DNA from: ATZT02 sp964655115
GTDB lineage: Bacteria > Actinomycetota > Actinomycetes > S36-B12 > UBA5976
Length of the DNA stretch: 14,888 nucleotides
Direction of reading: 5' to 3'
Assembly (NCBI GenBank): GCA_964655115.1
Contig: CAZZKM010000025.1
Coordinates: forward strand, 1 to 14,888
Positions 14,676-14,888 of this stretch are shown piece after piece. The notes beneath the pieces were generated by a model. It made no database searches and was not told the origin of the DNA. It saw nothing but the letters and a program-made list of their open reading frames with translations. Every line of letters starts with the position of its first letter. The stretch's first letter is position 1. The position numbers were made by a program, and so were the translations under genes.

Positions 14676-14723
14676 ATCGTAATCTTTCCATTACATTTGA
14701 TTCAAGCAAAGAGCAGGTCTTAA

Positions 14724-14888
14724 TTAACTATTGTTAATTTCCAATTTCAACTCTTCACATGCGTTTTTTATTGAAGTACTTGCCGTAATTGGTCTTCCAA
14801 TGACTAGTAAATTTGCACCATCCTTTAATGCTTGATTTGGAGTTGCGATCCTTTGTTGATCATCTGAACTTGAACCTTTAGGTCTTAT
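14724..14888 (-). CDS. pyrF: Orotidine 5'-phosphate decarboxylase, C-terminal end (cut by window edge)
   Basis: Only the last 54 codons lie in the window. The translation begins IRPKGSSSDDQQRIATPNQA and continues GANLLVIGRPITAS, ending KLEINNS. The pattern GIRP...DDQxR...TPxxA...LVxGRPIT is the phosphate-binding C-terminal region of PyrF, which decarboxylates OMP to UMP in the last step of pyrimidine synthesis. The match is to the common short E. coli/Bacillus-type enzyme. The gene precedes mihF by 48 nt, its usual actinobacterial place. Catalytic residues and N-terminus are outside the window. The family call is firm despite the short fragment. Confidence 0.88.
   Translation of the reverse strand: MRPKGSSSDDQQRIATPNQALKDGANLLVIGRPITASTSIKNACEELKLEINNS

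Noticed and set aside
1..14888. CRISPR arrays, insertion sequences, tRNA genes, phage or plasmid elements
   Set aside because: No direct-repeat array, terminal inverted repeats, transposase, integrase or tRNA-like cloverleaf was seen. Gene packing leaves little space for them.

Overview
The window is a densely packed, one-directional stretch of core bacterial genes. All 21 genes lie on the minus strand, so transcription runs from high to low coordinates. DNA is AT-rich (about one third G+C by eye). Gene content, order and protein signatures are actinobacterial. They include an actinobacterial integration host factor (mihF) next to gmk, an omega subunit of actinobacterial type, a PriA with a degenerate motor domain, a CoaC motif PAMHTEMW, and a GTP cyclohydrolase II with an RGHEGR loop. 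The low G+C, overlapping genes and tiny spacers suggest a streamlined planktonic actinobacterium of the acI/Nanopelagicales or Actinomarina kind. The exact lineage is inference. No mobile element, CRISPR array, tRNA, rRNA or gene of foreign origin was seen.

Layout in transcription order: the 3' end of pyrF (cut at the right edge), mihF and gmk; then rpoZ, coaBC and metK; priA, def and fmt; rpe and the riboflavin genes ribD, ribE, ribBA and ribH; hisE and hisG; an SseB-family gene; infC, rpmI and rplT; and the 5' part of a TrmH/SpoU-family RNA methyltransferase (cut at the left edge). The only long intergenic stretch is the 164-nt leader of infC (1512-1675). All other gaps are about 50 nt or less, and most genes touch or overlap.

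Functionally the run combines pyrimidine and guanine nucleotide synthesis, chromosome architecture, RNA polymerase assembly, CoA and S-adenosylmethionine synthesis, replication restart, N-formylmethionine handling, pentose phosphate and riboflavin metabolism, the first steps of histidine synthesis, and the translation-initiation/ribosomal-protein operon. This is the familiar actinobacterial core neighbourhood. The rRNA methyltransferase gene rsmB, which lies near fmt and rpe in many relatives, is not here.

Most of the window is ordinary. Three points stand out. (1) The DHBP-synthase half of RibBA keeps its fold landmarks but has lost most catalytic residues, so it looks like a dead or repurposed domain fused to an intact GTP cyclohydrolase II. 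(2) infC must start at a rare ATC codon behind a strong Shine-Dalgarno sequence, preceded by a leader that could fold over that site. (3) The omega subunit carries a long helical and acidic C-terminal tail. I did not find a wholly new multi-gene system.
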